Positions 35,597 through 48,841 of a stretch of 64,000 nt of DNA are shown in pieces (the stretch's first letter is position 1; the number at the start of each line of letters is the position of its first letter). The DNA is from Aplysia californica (Eukaryota > Mollusca > Gastropoda > Aplysiida > Aplysiidae). Under the pieces are notes generated by a model. It was not told the DNA's origin. It searched no databases and saw nothing but the letters and a program-made list of their open reading frames with translations. The stretch covers positions 199,561-263,560 of the forward strand of contig NW_004797431.1 of the NCBI RefSeq assembly GCF_000002075.1, given 5' to 3'. The translations under genes and the position numbers were made by a program.

Positions 35597-38215
35597 CTCT
35601 CGTAATTGTTCCTGTAGGCCTTTGTTCTCCGTCACTATGGCAACCTGGCACTCCAGGTCCCGATATACAGATCTATAACCTGCAGAGACAAAGACTATCT
35701 TTGCACCATAATGGTATTGGGAATGACAAAGCAGAATACTTTATAATACAATTAAACAATTAGTTGCTCAAGAAAAATAAAACCTGATTGTTTTTTTCCT
35801 CAGTGATTCCTTCAAAGAAACTGTTCAACTTTTACTTATCCTCGACATTCAACAATAGACTCTTCCTCATAACATTGAAAACTTCTCATATTTATACATT
35901 AATAAAGAACAATTGTGTGTGTGTCTACAGAAAGGTACCAAAAGTCAGATTTTGACCTTTTTGAGTTAAAAAGACTGTACCTTATAGAAAGTTCAATGCT
36001 GAACACAGGGGTCTTTGAATTTTTTAGATACCTCAAGTAGTTTTTTTTAGATATTGCACATTCTGCGAGGTAGGGTATAAAGATAGAATTTTGAGAAAAT
36101 AAGCTTTTAAGTTTAAGAAACGTGAGAACACATACAAACTTTAAAAAAAAAGAATTTTTAAAATGAATTTATACATGGACAATTTATGTCCAATTTGGCA
36201 GTCATTTGACATCAATATCAAGAATGGATTTCAATGGTAAAACATAGAAACATAGCGGGGAAGAGAAAATGTGCTTCAAGAATAGATTTTAACACCTTTT
36301 AAAAGCAGTTTCCATTATTTGTATTTATTATACTCTACCTTCAAAATGATTCAAAATAAAATATTAAGAAGTCAAATCAGTGAAAACACTTTGAGCACAT
36401 TGTAAAAAAATGGTGGATCATCAATTTTTTATGGAAACGCATTTTGGTCAAAAAAGTGATTTTTGTCATTATCAGCCTATAGCTCGAAACGGTCTGGGGC
36501 GACTTTTGGCACCTTTCTCTAGGCCCACACACAATTTAGAAAGTCTCGAGGCAGTGTCTGTGGTGCAATGATCAAGCCTTTTTTTACCATTGCAGACGAA
36601 ACATGATTTAAATTCTCAAGTAAGTGGGGAAGTCTATGTTATTGCATCGCTTCATCTTTCTATTGAGATGCTGTGTTTCACTCAGCCTGGGTATTCCCTA
36701 ACATGCACGATTGAAGCAGTCTGCCTCCTAATTGACCAACATTGCATTGATTGGGAAATAAAACATTGACAATCAAATTGAATCTAACCTATAATGACAT
36801 GGCACTGGGCAAAATGGAAGAAGCCAAGCAACTGCTAGACTAACAACAAAACCATTTTAAGATATCCCTTTACTTTCTAAAAAAAGCTGAAAACTACCAT
36901 AAATGTAGGTAGCGTAAACACAATGCGTAATCTGCCTCGCTGCCTTCTGAATGCATGGTTTCAGTGAAATTGCGGTAATTCAGATAGCTGTTTCTTTGCT
37001 CTGTCGCTATAAAACACCAAATACTGTACACCATGAAAAAGTTCAGCTTTTCCTCGTTACCATGGTGTAAGTTGTTTGTATGTTCATGAACTTCGAGCTG
37101 GAGAATTGCTGTTGAAAGCGAAGCCCCTCGCTGTTGGAATGCGAGGTAGTCTAGTTAAAAAATTGACACCTATGCAAGCGGAAAGGTAGATGATTAAAAA
37201 CGGTCTTTTTATTGGTGGAGAACTATAGAGCTTGGTACGTTTTTAGCCTTTGGGGTTTCAATAGAAAGCTTTTAAAATTAGCGTCAAAGTTTTCAAATAT
37301 TTTTTTACACAAAATATAGAAAATACAGACTCAAAAATGGTACCAATAGAAAGATCATTTAATTTTGTTAGATTAAAGTCATCTGCTTGGGATTATTTTG
37401 CATCAATCCTTCCGCAAAGCTCAGAAATTATATGATCTCAAACACAGGAAGCACTCAATACTGCAGTATAGAGCCGTATCACGTTTGCCGCAGGGGCCGA
37501 AGCGACGCCTGCCGGGACAGCACTCCATCTTTTTGTCAAAATAACAACAAATTATCATGTTTGAAGGAAAAAAACCCACTGATTTGCAATGATCTCACAT
37601 TCTTGAAAAATATTCGGCTCCATATCCATGTTACAGTGATAGTGCTCTATTAATGTGTAGGTGTTTGGTGCACTTTGTACTGTGTTATTACTTGCCAAAC
37701 AAGGGTTTGCAGCCACTTAAAGAATTAAGCAATATTCGGTTGATTTAAAACAGCTTCCATTTACTTAAAATGAATGCTACTAAAATTCTCACCAGACATA
37801 AGCCTTTCATATATTTTTAAAAAACAGATAAATTTGCAATACCGCTACTTCGAAAATTCAGAAATTTGGGGGGGTTTTTCATTTATTACGTACCAGAAAC
37901 TAAATTTTCGAAGTAGCTGATTGCAATTTAGTTTCTGGTACCTAATAAATGCAAAAGAAAAAATTCCCAGAAAATAAATAGAAGCCTTGAGAAGCTGAGC
38001 GAACTGAGGACAAATACTGAAATTTTTAAACTTCTATTCAGGCCTGCCACTCTATGAAATCTAAAAATCAGGATCTCAGGGGGGGGAAAAAACTTGGGAT
38101 TTGGTGAAAAAAATCGGGATCATCGACAAATCACCAAGGTGATTGCCAAGCTGACTAAAAAATTGTCCAAGGGTTTTCATAAATATATCCATGTATACAC
38201 ATGTATATGCCCTGA

Positions 38216-38272
<57 letters not shown>

Positions 38273-41200
38273 TGTGTGTGTGTCTGTGTGTGTGTGTGTG
38301 TTTATCATTTTTTTTTTTTTTATCCTGAAGTATCACTTCAAGCACTCCTAGTCCAAGTGTCTAACACTCCCCCCTTCCCCACGTAAGTACCAAAAGACAC
38401 TTCGACCAGTGTGCATTAACTTAAGCTGACCCCATCAACAGAAGGTTCCTGATACACATGAAACATATATGCCAAAGTCATGTCACGTGCTGCGAACACT
38501 CGATTGAAACTGTTTTACTGACGGGTCTAGATGAAGGGCCCAACAAACTAGAACTCAGACAAAGCTTGTTTTGAAAGTAACAATATAAAGCTATAAATAA
38601 TATTATTTATTAAAATTAACTGTTATAGAGTGTTAGTAAGTGCTGATTTATTTTTTTTTTATTTTTTTTTTTTTAACTGCTGTCCTTTCGTTCATATACA
38701 TGTAGTTAATGTATGGTTGTTAAAGTTGTTCTTTATGTGGTAGAACTGGTTTTTCTTGTTTCTGTGAAATATTTTCACTAGTGTGAATGATTATGTGATT
38801 GGTGTAAAGTGCTCAGAGCTTATACGAGTATGGGATAGAGCGCTATATAAATGCAATCTATTATTATATTATTATTAATAATTTGTATGTCGCAACTGCA
38901 ACAGTTATCTCGCCACCATTGGAAAATCCTGAGTGGAAACAAAAGTGAAAGTAGATCTTGAGAATGTCCCAAGTTGGAAATTTAAATCAATATTGCTTCC
39001 ATTATAGTTGAAATAACATGAGTGAGCAAACATCCAACACAACTTGTGGCAAGTCTACTACTAAATCCAGCATCCATATTTCGGAAACTAATGCTCCAAG
39101 TTCTTCCAAACAAAAAGCTTAACGGGTACTTCCCAAGACAGAGAAGAAGGTAGGTAAAGTTTTTAGAAAAATCAGGTACTACAGACAGAATGAAAAATTG
39201 GGATACATGCGATCGAAATCGAGATGTTTGAGATTTGGGGCAAAAAAATTGGGATTCCCGATTTAATTGGGATGAGTGGCATGTCTGCTTCTATTAAATT
39301 ATTGTACAAGTCTTCACATAGCACTTCAGGATGAAATAAAAGCAAACAATGCCAATGGCAAAGTTGCTTCTTTTCATAAAAAGCCTTACCAAAGTTGGGA
39401 GACCCAACTAACGTAAGTGAGGGCAAGGCATGGCCAGGCAGATAGTACCAGAGACCCTTTCCATGGAAGGTCCAGCTGTCGCGAGAATACTCCATCATGT
39501 GAATACGAGGCAGCTGCTGGCGCGACTGAACCTTCCGCAAGAACTGGTGAGCCAGGTAGATGTACGAGTATGGGATGGCACCGGCGATGCCTTTAGCACC
39601 CAGGAAACCATTGGCCTGTGGGTGCAGACAGAACAAATGAGTAAAAATGCACAAGGTCCACTGTGTTGCTAATCACACCAACTCAATTCAAATTACAGCT
39701 CTCCAGAGAAAATCAAAGTAAAATGTAAGAAAATAAGTAGGCTACTAAACAACAAAAATGTTATTTGTGATGAGAAATAGATCCCCCAAGAAACCACATT
39801 TTTAAAAATGACAAATATGCTGGCAAAAGAAGCAACAAAACTAAGGAGCAACAAAACTAATCTACAATTTCCTATTCTTTTTATTAAAATGTTTCTTTAT
39901 CACGTCAAATAAAGAGAAATTTGAGACACAGGTGGCTGATGAGCATATTCGACTGTAATATTAATACAGATTCTATGCACACACTCACCTGAGGAGAGGC
40001 CATGAGAATACTGAACTTTGCTTGGGACTGGTCAAGAATGACTGCCATGTAGTGGTCAGTGAGGTTGAAGTATCCTGAGGCTAGCAAGATGTTGTCCTGA
40101 GGCTGAGAGGAGCGCAGAAGGCCGAGCATTGCCTGCTCATCATACGATACGCCCAAAGGACCCATCTGTACCAGTGGATACACTGCTGTATCTGGCGGCA
40201 AAGTCCCACTACTCTGTCCATCCGCCACATTCTCTTCCCTCACCTTCTGTCTGTCTCTCTTTCGGATATCAGTCACAGACTCCCCAAGTCTTAGACAACT
40301 TTGAATTTTCTTCCTGGCTGCAAGTTTGAACCTCAACCCATTGTCTGAGTCTGTAAATGACAACAAAATAAGTTGAAACAAAACAAACCCAGTCATTTAC
40401 ACATCAAAATTCAATAACATTAAAAGCAAACATAATTTTACATCATTATCAAGATTTCACCTACTTCTACTTTGAATTTCATTCTTTTAACTTAGTCTTT
40501 AGGGAATGCCAAGTGTTGGTAAATACAAAGTAGCTAAAGCCTGTAATACAGCAAACCTAGTAACGAGCAAGAAGGCAGTAGAATAGCTGGCTGGTGGTAT
40601 TATGCCCTCTGTTAAATAGCAGCGACTGCGTAACACCAAAGGAAATGATTCTGCCATGACTACATGAAGGACAATAATATTATGAGTTACAGTAGTCTCC
40701 GCCTAAGATCCCACTGCTTTGGATCCCGGTTCACTTAAGATCCTGCTGTTTTAAGAAAACAGAATTTTTACTAAACAAAAGTCACCCCTAAGATCGCGCT
40801 CTAATTCACTTTGCAGGTCTACATTCGGCTAAGGTCCCGCATTTCAGATCATAACTTGCAGAACAAAAACACGGGCGAGCACATCCTATCAACCAAGAGT
40901 GAAAAGTTGAGATCAATGAAACAGTCTGTCACGTCAAAGATCAGCCACTATCGTGAATGTGATCACATACACGTTAACGTAAAACGCGATGAAGCGATAC
41001 AATCTTTGCCCCAGACGGGATCACACTGGGGTGTGAACTGACCGACACATTTGTTTTCCCCACACATCGCACTCACACATGAGCTCTCCACCTAAACTTA
41101 CATCACTCGCTGGGTGGGTAGGGCCTACACGTTTTTGCTCCAGGCGGGATCACATCGAACTGTGAACTCTTCCCTGACCATTGCAGCAGTTGTCTCTACT

Positions 41201-44200
41201 CTCGAATTTGCGAGACAGACTGAATTTTAATAGGTGTGTTACGACAACGGCGGGGAGGGGGAGGGGTGGGGACTCGGTCAGAGATGGAAAGCTATACATT
41301 TTCGACAGGTAAAAGGGAGGTGAAACTGGATAAGCGTAGATCTTGAGACTCAAGATAGGATAGTAAGTGAAAATAGCACGCCTCATGCCACTATGCACTG
41401 TGATAGGTCATCAAAGTTAACCACTCTTTGCTCGCCATATGCCATGAACCCACCCAGGGGTCACGTCATTTCATTTTAGAGTGGAGGGAGACCATTTTAC
41501 TGATTGTGAGCCTTAACATGGGTCACCATAGATTCTTCCCTGGGTTTGTCGGTTAAGATCCCGGTCTGCCTATGATCCCGCTCTTGCGTGTGTTTATATA
41601 TGTGGGGAGAGGAAGGGGGTGTATGGGTGTGCATATAACAAGATGAACAGTGTGTATGAAATGAGGCCAGGTTTTTTTTTTTAAGCATTTATGGACTATC
41701 GTTCAGGCACCTATCATTCAGTACCGAATCAGGAAATGAGTGCAGGGTGATAGCCGAAATGACTTCAAAACCTCTAGCCCATACCAATAGAAACTACATT
41801 AAAACATATTTCCCAACACTAGCACAGGATAAGTCCTTTGAGACTTAGGTATGACAGACAATTAATTTTAACTAGTTTTACCCTAAAAATACAAAATGAA
41901 TCCTGATCTGGGCCTGAAGATGGGCAAGAAGAACATCAACTGCCAAAACCATGTTTGGTATCAGCAATCACAGATTTTAAAAAGCATGCAAGACAAAACT
42001 TATTTATAAAACCTTTATAGTTAGGCTTACGGCAGAGTAAAAAGTGAAAATAAAAGAGAGCGTGTACTGAGAGCCAGAGCTGGAAGGACTGTGAGAGCGT
42101 GGGATGTAGTGATGCTGAAAAACCTGGCAATCACTAATCAGTGAATCACTGCATCAGGGACGTATTGATTTTTTTTTTCAAAATGCTAAATCACAGTACA
42201 GTAGTCTCCGCCTAAACGAACGGTGCTCGGGAGGGCTCCTTAGCCTGTATTTACATGGAGCGTGCGTTTACATGAACCCTTGCAAAGGGAGGAAGGTACG
42301 CAGTCATCTCAATTCCTTATTACTCTAGTGACTTCCCTTGGAGGGAGGGGGTCATTTTGGCAGATAATGTGACAACACGTGACTGTTTTGTGAAGGATTC
42401 CCAAACAAGGAGGAAGGTACGCAGTCATCTCAATTCCTTATTACTCTAGTGACTTCCCTTGGAGGGAGGGGGTCATTTTGGCAGATAATGTGACAACACG
42501 TGACTGTTTTGTGAAGGATTCCCCAACTGGGGTTAAGAATACAAAGGCGTTGAATGGGGGAGGGGGTAGAGAAAGACAGACTCAATGTAATAAATTATAT
42601 TATTATGCATTATAAACGTCGGGAACAGATAGCGTAAGAGGAAACTGTTGGCGATACTCATACAGACGACGGACCAGCCACGTGGCTTTCCAAGCCACCA
42701 CCCCCAACCGTAAATTCATGCAGATTCATTCTCTACATTCAGAGAAACGTTTCTCTTGTGATTCGTTGAACAAGTATGTCATAAGTTCTTCGAGCGCAGC
42801 TGATTAGGCTTACTTGTCTAATCTTTCATCCTGTCTAGATCTAGTGTTTTACGGCATTTACGTGTATCGCGCATCAGGCCTAGATCTAACTAAACATTAC
42901 AAGCAGTCACTCAAACGCCATTCAGAAACCTTCTCTCAAAGATCCATTTCCAGTGACCAATCAAAAAAGATTTCAGTGCCCCCAATTCCCCCCCCCCCCC
43001 CCTAACATTTCACCAACCAGACCTACACCTATGTGTCTCTGGAAAGTTGGGTGTGAAAACGCTGTCCATCACTCTCTTTGTCCGGCGTGAGGGGCAGTCT
43101 CACCAAATATCCAGTTTTCTAGGCTTGTCTTATGCAAGCTGTGCAGGTTGTAGTGAAAATTTCCCCCTTGTCAAGCTTTACTTGTCAGCGTGTTCCGCGG
43201 ATCAAAGCGTGCATTTAGAGGGAGTGACCGTGCGTTTGTATGTCTAAATTATATAATAAAAGACCCGTCAGATGACGAAAACGTGCGTTTGAGCGGAGCA
43301 TGCTTTTGTATGGCGTGCATGTAGGCGGAGACTACTGTAATAGTTTTTAACTGATTCCGTCCATTCGGCCGCTGACAGCGGCTCTGAGATTTTCAGCTGC
43401 TTCCATTGGACCGCTGTAAGCGGCTCAACGAAATCCGAAGCAAATGTGCACTTTTTAATGTAGTTCCAACTTTTTAAGTTGTCGAAAGGAAGTAGAACTT
43501 GTAAACAAACCTGACCTCAATCTCTGAGCACCAATATCAATCAAAACTCTGTTAAATTCTTGCAAAAGTCATTGTTTTGTTGTCACGATGTAGGCTAGAT
43601 CTAAGGGTAAACAACACGGAGCCTGGTATAATAAAAAGGCCCTTCAAAGAAAGATATTCAACTAAATTTGTGAAATTCATGCATAAATGTGTGCTAGGGT
43701 GATATCGCTACAATGTTGTGTTGATTCCTATGGATTATAAGGACTTGTAGAGCTGAGAAAATGCGGTAAGTCGAAATTTTAGAAGAGCAGCAGCGCAATT
43801 TTTTTTCTCATTCGTTTTTGTCTGAAGTAAAATGCAATACAAACAGATTATAGGTCATTGTTATTGATATAAACAGATTCTTCTATTTATTCCCATCAGT
43901 TTGGTATATGACAATACCTATTAGAGTAACTTAGAGCTTCACAGTAATGCATTAAATAGATGCACCCCAGGTCTAAAACTGAACGGGGAAAAATAATTCT
44001 GTCCAGAGCCTGAAAAAATCATGGACGGAATCAGTTAATCAGCAAAAAGCCATCATGATGCATAGGCATCCAACTTAGAGCTTTCCGAGGGTTGAAAATG
44101 GCATTTCCTCATTGCCACTTTTCAATTTGTCATCACTGACAAATCAAACAAATCCGGAAACACCAACCTTGAAGACACAATCATCAAGCCTGTGCTCTAA

Positions 44201-47200
44201 TGTTCCCTCATTTACGCACTCGACTGTCGAATGTCAAAACCACTTCCACTTATCATTTTTATTTAAGCATCAGTTTCTTGCACCGCGTCCTTACCCCACT
44301 ACCGTAGACTTTATTGCGTCAACCACCCCCCTCAATTCTGAAGCCATGCAACGCTCCTACTTTGAATGAACTTTGATTAGGCCTACCCCAACAACTGCCG
44401 GCCGTCCCTTACTCATGCCATTGTCACACATGTTCACTGACCGGTCACGAAGACAGGCCCTACAATTGAGAAATCGGAGGACGCTTGTTTTCTTTTTCTT
44501 CCTTTTTTTGTAATCATAGTGACATCAGTGAGAATATTGACTTAATTTGTATGGTGACACTGTGTTTTTTATGCACAAACTGCATGTTACAAATTTTTAT
44601 TAACTGTAAATCTAACGTTAACAAACTGTCATCAGACAATTCTGAGTGGTAACGAAAGCTTCCCGATGGAATCTCAGTATTACACCTAAACTTCCGCCTG
44701 TCGCCATAGCCGCTTATTCGCGTGAAGCATACTCTCGGACTGGGGAAAGCCGAACATAATTTCACAAACACGAACAGTAAAATATGAACTCTAAGTAGTC
44801 TTTTCAGATTTGGTTTCGAGGACTTTGTGCATTTTCTCAGGTCTCCTCAGCAATTTTATTATTTCAGATTCCTGCAGCCCCCCTACATAGAATCCTCATT
44901 TGGTACTGACCAATTCTCTAGACCAAGACAGATTTTAGAATGTTTTGATTGGATATCGATTGTCTTTCTACATTCACAATTGCTTTCTAGATAAATGAAT
45001 TAAATGCACAGATTTTCCAGCCGCAGCAAAAACCCAAAGATAAACAGAAAGAAAGAATGAATGAAAGGAAGGAGGAAGATTATCTATCGTGAGTAGACAG
45101 ATTTTAGCCGATATGCACGTGAAAAACTATTGCCGACCAAACAGCACAGATAGACAATGGTCGAGTGTACGAAATGCGCAATCTAGCAGTTTCTAATACA
45201 ACTTATTGCCGAAAGTTGCCGTAAATATCTGACAAATCTCTCCCTCTCTCTCTCTCTCTAACGAATGGAGTTGATATGATGATGCGGCAAGTACGGAACT
45301 ATCAGAATGTACCTATTTCCGCAAAAACAAAGAAGAATGGAAGCACTGCAGAATGTTTCTTTTTCTCTCGGCACCCATCGCAAATCCGGTAGTTTTGACA
45401 CCTTATCGATATGGCGGTAGAACAGGCCCAAAATTGGTATCTACCGGAAAAATCGGTAGATTTAGGCAGCCCTGCACTGGCGTAAAAGTTTGAGTATCTA
45501 GGTGGAAATTGGCATAGGATATCTTTCAGCACACTCATATCTTTTAGACAGCCATCAAATACAAACAAACAGTGACCACTACAAGAAACAAAATATGTAG
45601 CAGCAATTATTTTGAAAAAAAAAATTCTTCATCCCAAAAGGTCCACCTAGATCACGTGGAGTACAGCCTTATCTCTGACAACAGACTTCTTCATTGTTTG
45701 TGCATCACAAAATGACGGTGTTAACTCACTCATCACTACAGTTACAACAGTGCAGCACAAGAGCCAGGAGTTGTAACAATAAATCTGGGGAATCACCAAT
45801 AGTGTCACCAATTCTGCTGTAACTTTTGTATCGACACTTTTTCAAAAGGACAAAACTATAAGTTACATGAGAGAAAAAAAAACTGGGCTGTGCTACATAC
45901 CTGTATTTACTTTATTTGTAGGGCCATCCACAAGTTTTTAGTATCGTTTCATATAGCGTCTACTGACATAATGCATCTCTTTGGTCTAGCTACATCAAAA
46001 GACGTAGCCCGCCACCAGTGAGATAGTAGAATGGCAACCTTTAACACTTTGCCGCCTCATCTCGCCGATTGACGATGTTTACCACCCAGTTTCTTAAGAT
46101 TTTCTCTAAAATATGATGGCAAAGTGTTAAAGAGGTTGTGGAAAGGAGCTGTCTAAATCAAATATTGCCATAAGTCAAATGACAGCAGGCTTACTGAGTG
46201 TGTTCTTGTGTGCGTTGAAACAGGAGATAAAACAGCGAGGGTATTTGTATTTTGTAAATAGACATCCTTCATGGTACCAAGTCAGATCTCATCCCTCTCC
46301 ACACACTCACCTTGGTAGGGATGTATGTCCCAGTCAGGTGCCAAACTCAGGGAGTCGTCTGCAGATAAACTCAATGAAAACGACATGATGGCCTTAACCA
46401 GATCATTGAAGAAGTTGGCAAGTTCAGGGCAGTCGTTGAACAGGATGTACCGATCTTGGCGGTTCATAAAATAGTCATTGCTGAGATTGGCTCTGCAGAT
46501 ACAAACAGAAAACATTTTCAACTCATGACGGAAACAGCTATTTGAGAGAGAAAGACATTTTTTAAAAGACAAAAATTAAAAGCCGCATTCAAAAAAGCTT
46601 TAAGCTTATAACTGTTACGTTACAACCTGTTTTTCTTATTACAACAGCCTCCTTAATTGGTAAAAACACCTTTCAAAGTATTATTAGAATGAGTTAAAAA
46701 ATTATACTTTCCAAGGCCAACAGTTGATGAGTAGTTAATTGCAAATAGACCAGAGCCAGATCAGGCCCCTGAAGTCAGCTTGTCTAGCCCTCAGCAATGT
46801 TAGTATTTGGGGATGAAAAAAACTTTGAAGATGTGTTTGAAGCATGGTCAAGACTTGATCACCAAAATATTAAAATCATTTCATTGAACTATATAGTACA
46901 AATTAAACGTGCTTTTACAGGCTTCACAACATCTATCTGATGTATCACAGTCCTGCTCAGCTTTGATATGACAAATTTTTCATTGAATATATTTCCTACC
47001 TCAAATAGAGATCCCCAAATCACCAACACACTGTTTGTTGTCTTTATTTTTCTGTGTATTGTATATTTTGCATCTTATGTTTCGGTACATCAATAGGCTG
47101 CTTGTCTTTATTTTTTTTAAATGTATGCAGTGTATTGTATTGAACAAGACAGTTTGAGTTCTCCAGCTCATACTCAGCATTTTTTCACTTAAACTACAAC

Positions 47201-48798
47201 CCACTTTTGAAAATGTTTGGTGACCCCTGAAATAGACAAACAGAAAGCTCATCAAAAGGAAGCACAACACATGATGAAGTAATTTCAAGCTCACCCACTA
47301 ATGATAAAACTGTCATCAAACAAGTACAGCTTCACATGGGTCAGGCCAATTGTCTCATTGAAGCGATCAGGAACAAGTCTCTTGAGAATTCCCCTTAAGT
47401 CTGGTGTGTGGAACAAAGCGACTTGCACAGATTTGTAATCTGCCATCAGGGGGCGCAGCATGCTTCGAGAATTGAACTTTCCTCGGGAGCCCCTTGTGTA
47501 GTCTAACAAGACATTCACCTCAAAATCAGAGTTCCCTGACGTAACTGCTTCCTCACAAGCTTCACGCACACAAGCAACCTGAAATAGAAATAAAAAATGT
47601 TATGTCCTGATTAAAAACGGAGTCCACTTTAACGAAATCTGCGGGACCCGTGGGTGGGATGTTAGTTTAGAGAGGTTGCTCATACAGAAGAAAAAAAAAG
47701 TCTGGGATTTTATTTTCTGTCGGTTTACTGTTGTTTTCGGATTAACTGTGTTTGGTTTTTTGCAGACTCCACTGGAACTATAAAAGTGCTTTACCACTTT
47801 ACCCATAATTCTTAAGTATTTCTAAACTCTTTTCCTACCGTGCCTGTTCCACATCTAAACAGAAATATGTGGGGAATTGGAAATATTTTAATTTTAAACA
47901 TATCCAATCCAGTGTTTGAAGGTTTCCTTCATCCTTGTTCAAAGTATTTATGTTCTAGAAACTCATTAGATCTATCATTCTAGTCTTTGTTAGATCTACT
48001 TTCATCATCTGAAAAAGCGTCATATTTTATTGTATCAATGGTTTCCTCTCAAGTAGATCTTGCTTTTCCTTTTGAGATTAAATAATGTTCAAATAAGTCA
48101 AAAGCTAGCGATCAGAGATAGTCACAAGCATTTGGCAGATCAAATGGCGATTAGTATAAACAAAAACTTTGTGTCTTTTTTTTCAAATTCCCTCACAATT
48201 TCAAAGCAACCCAAAAGAACACTAAGGTTTGTTTAAACTCAAGATAATAAAGATACAATATTTACCTACCTATGATTTTTAAAAGTTTTGAATTGATAAA
48301 AGTGTAATATTAGCATATGCCCTTCAAACAAGAGCAAAACACAATTTCAAGCACTGTGTGGTGTGATGCCCAATGAATCAGATTCTTGTAAAACACAACT
48401 GCTTTTTAAAGACAATTCTGCAGATAAACGGAAAATCAGTCTGACATGTGCTCTAAATACACTTTGACTTCACCTCAACTCTACGATTAGTAATTGCACC
48501 CTAAAAAATAATGAGACCAATCAAATAAATAAAACCCTTTACAGATTGAAGTCAAAATAGCAAGGCTAAAGTAGCTACTTCAGAGTGTTAAGTTCAGTCA
48601 GTGAACTCACCAAGTCACTCTCAAGATTGCCGTTACCAAGATACAAAGATGCAAGGGTGACCCTTCTTTTGGCTTTTCTGGTCTTGAGCTGAAATTACAT
48701 AGAAAATCAGTTAACATAATGCGGAAATCAAAGAGCTTAACAATGACAAAATTTTCAGCAAATGTTCTTTCTCACAACAACAAAAATTCTCAACTTCA

Positions 48799-48841
<43 letters not shown>

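Larger units (their letters stand above)
38039..39287. mobile_element. hAT-like non-autonomous transposon with 8-bp target duplication
   Basis: The ends are CAGGCCTGCCACTC and, read inward, CAGACATGCCACTC. Identical octamers CTTCTATT flank it at 38031-38038 and 39288-39295. Eight-base duplications and CAGxG-like ends fit hAT. Length 1249 bp, no transposase. The interior includes a long GT repeat and a retroposon 3' end near 38800-38885. Confidence 0.8.
35680..39389 (-). other. PGS1 intron 7
   Basis: It holds the hAT-like element (38039-39287) and a set of interleaved inverted repeats (37836-37951). The stretch 35680-37830 shows no gene. Confidence 0.6.
40351..46310 (-). other. PGS1 intron 5 (6 kb), transposon-rich
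   Basis: In order it holds a Tigger-like copy (40690-41585), a second Tigger-like family member (42199-43337), TTAA element D (43347-44038), a repeat shared with the gap edge (44362-44492) and a TTAA mini-element (46041-46130). The stretches 41590-42190 and 44500-46040 show nothing else I can name. Confidence 0.7.
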
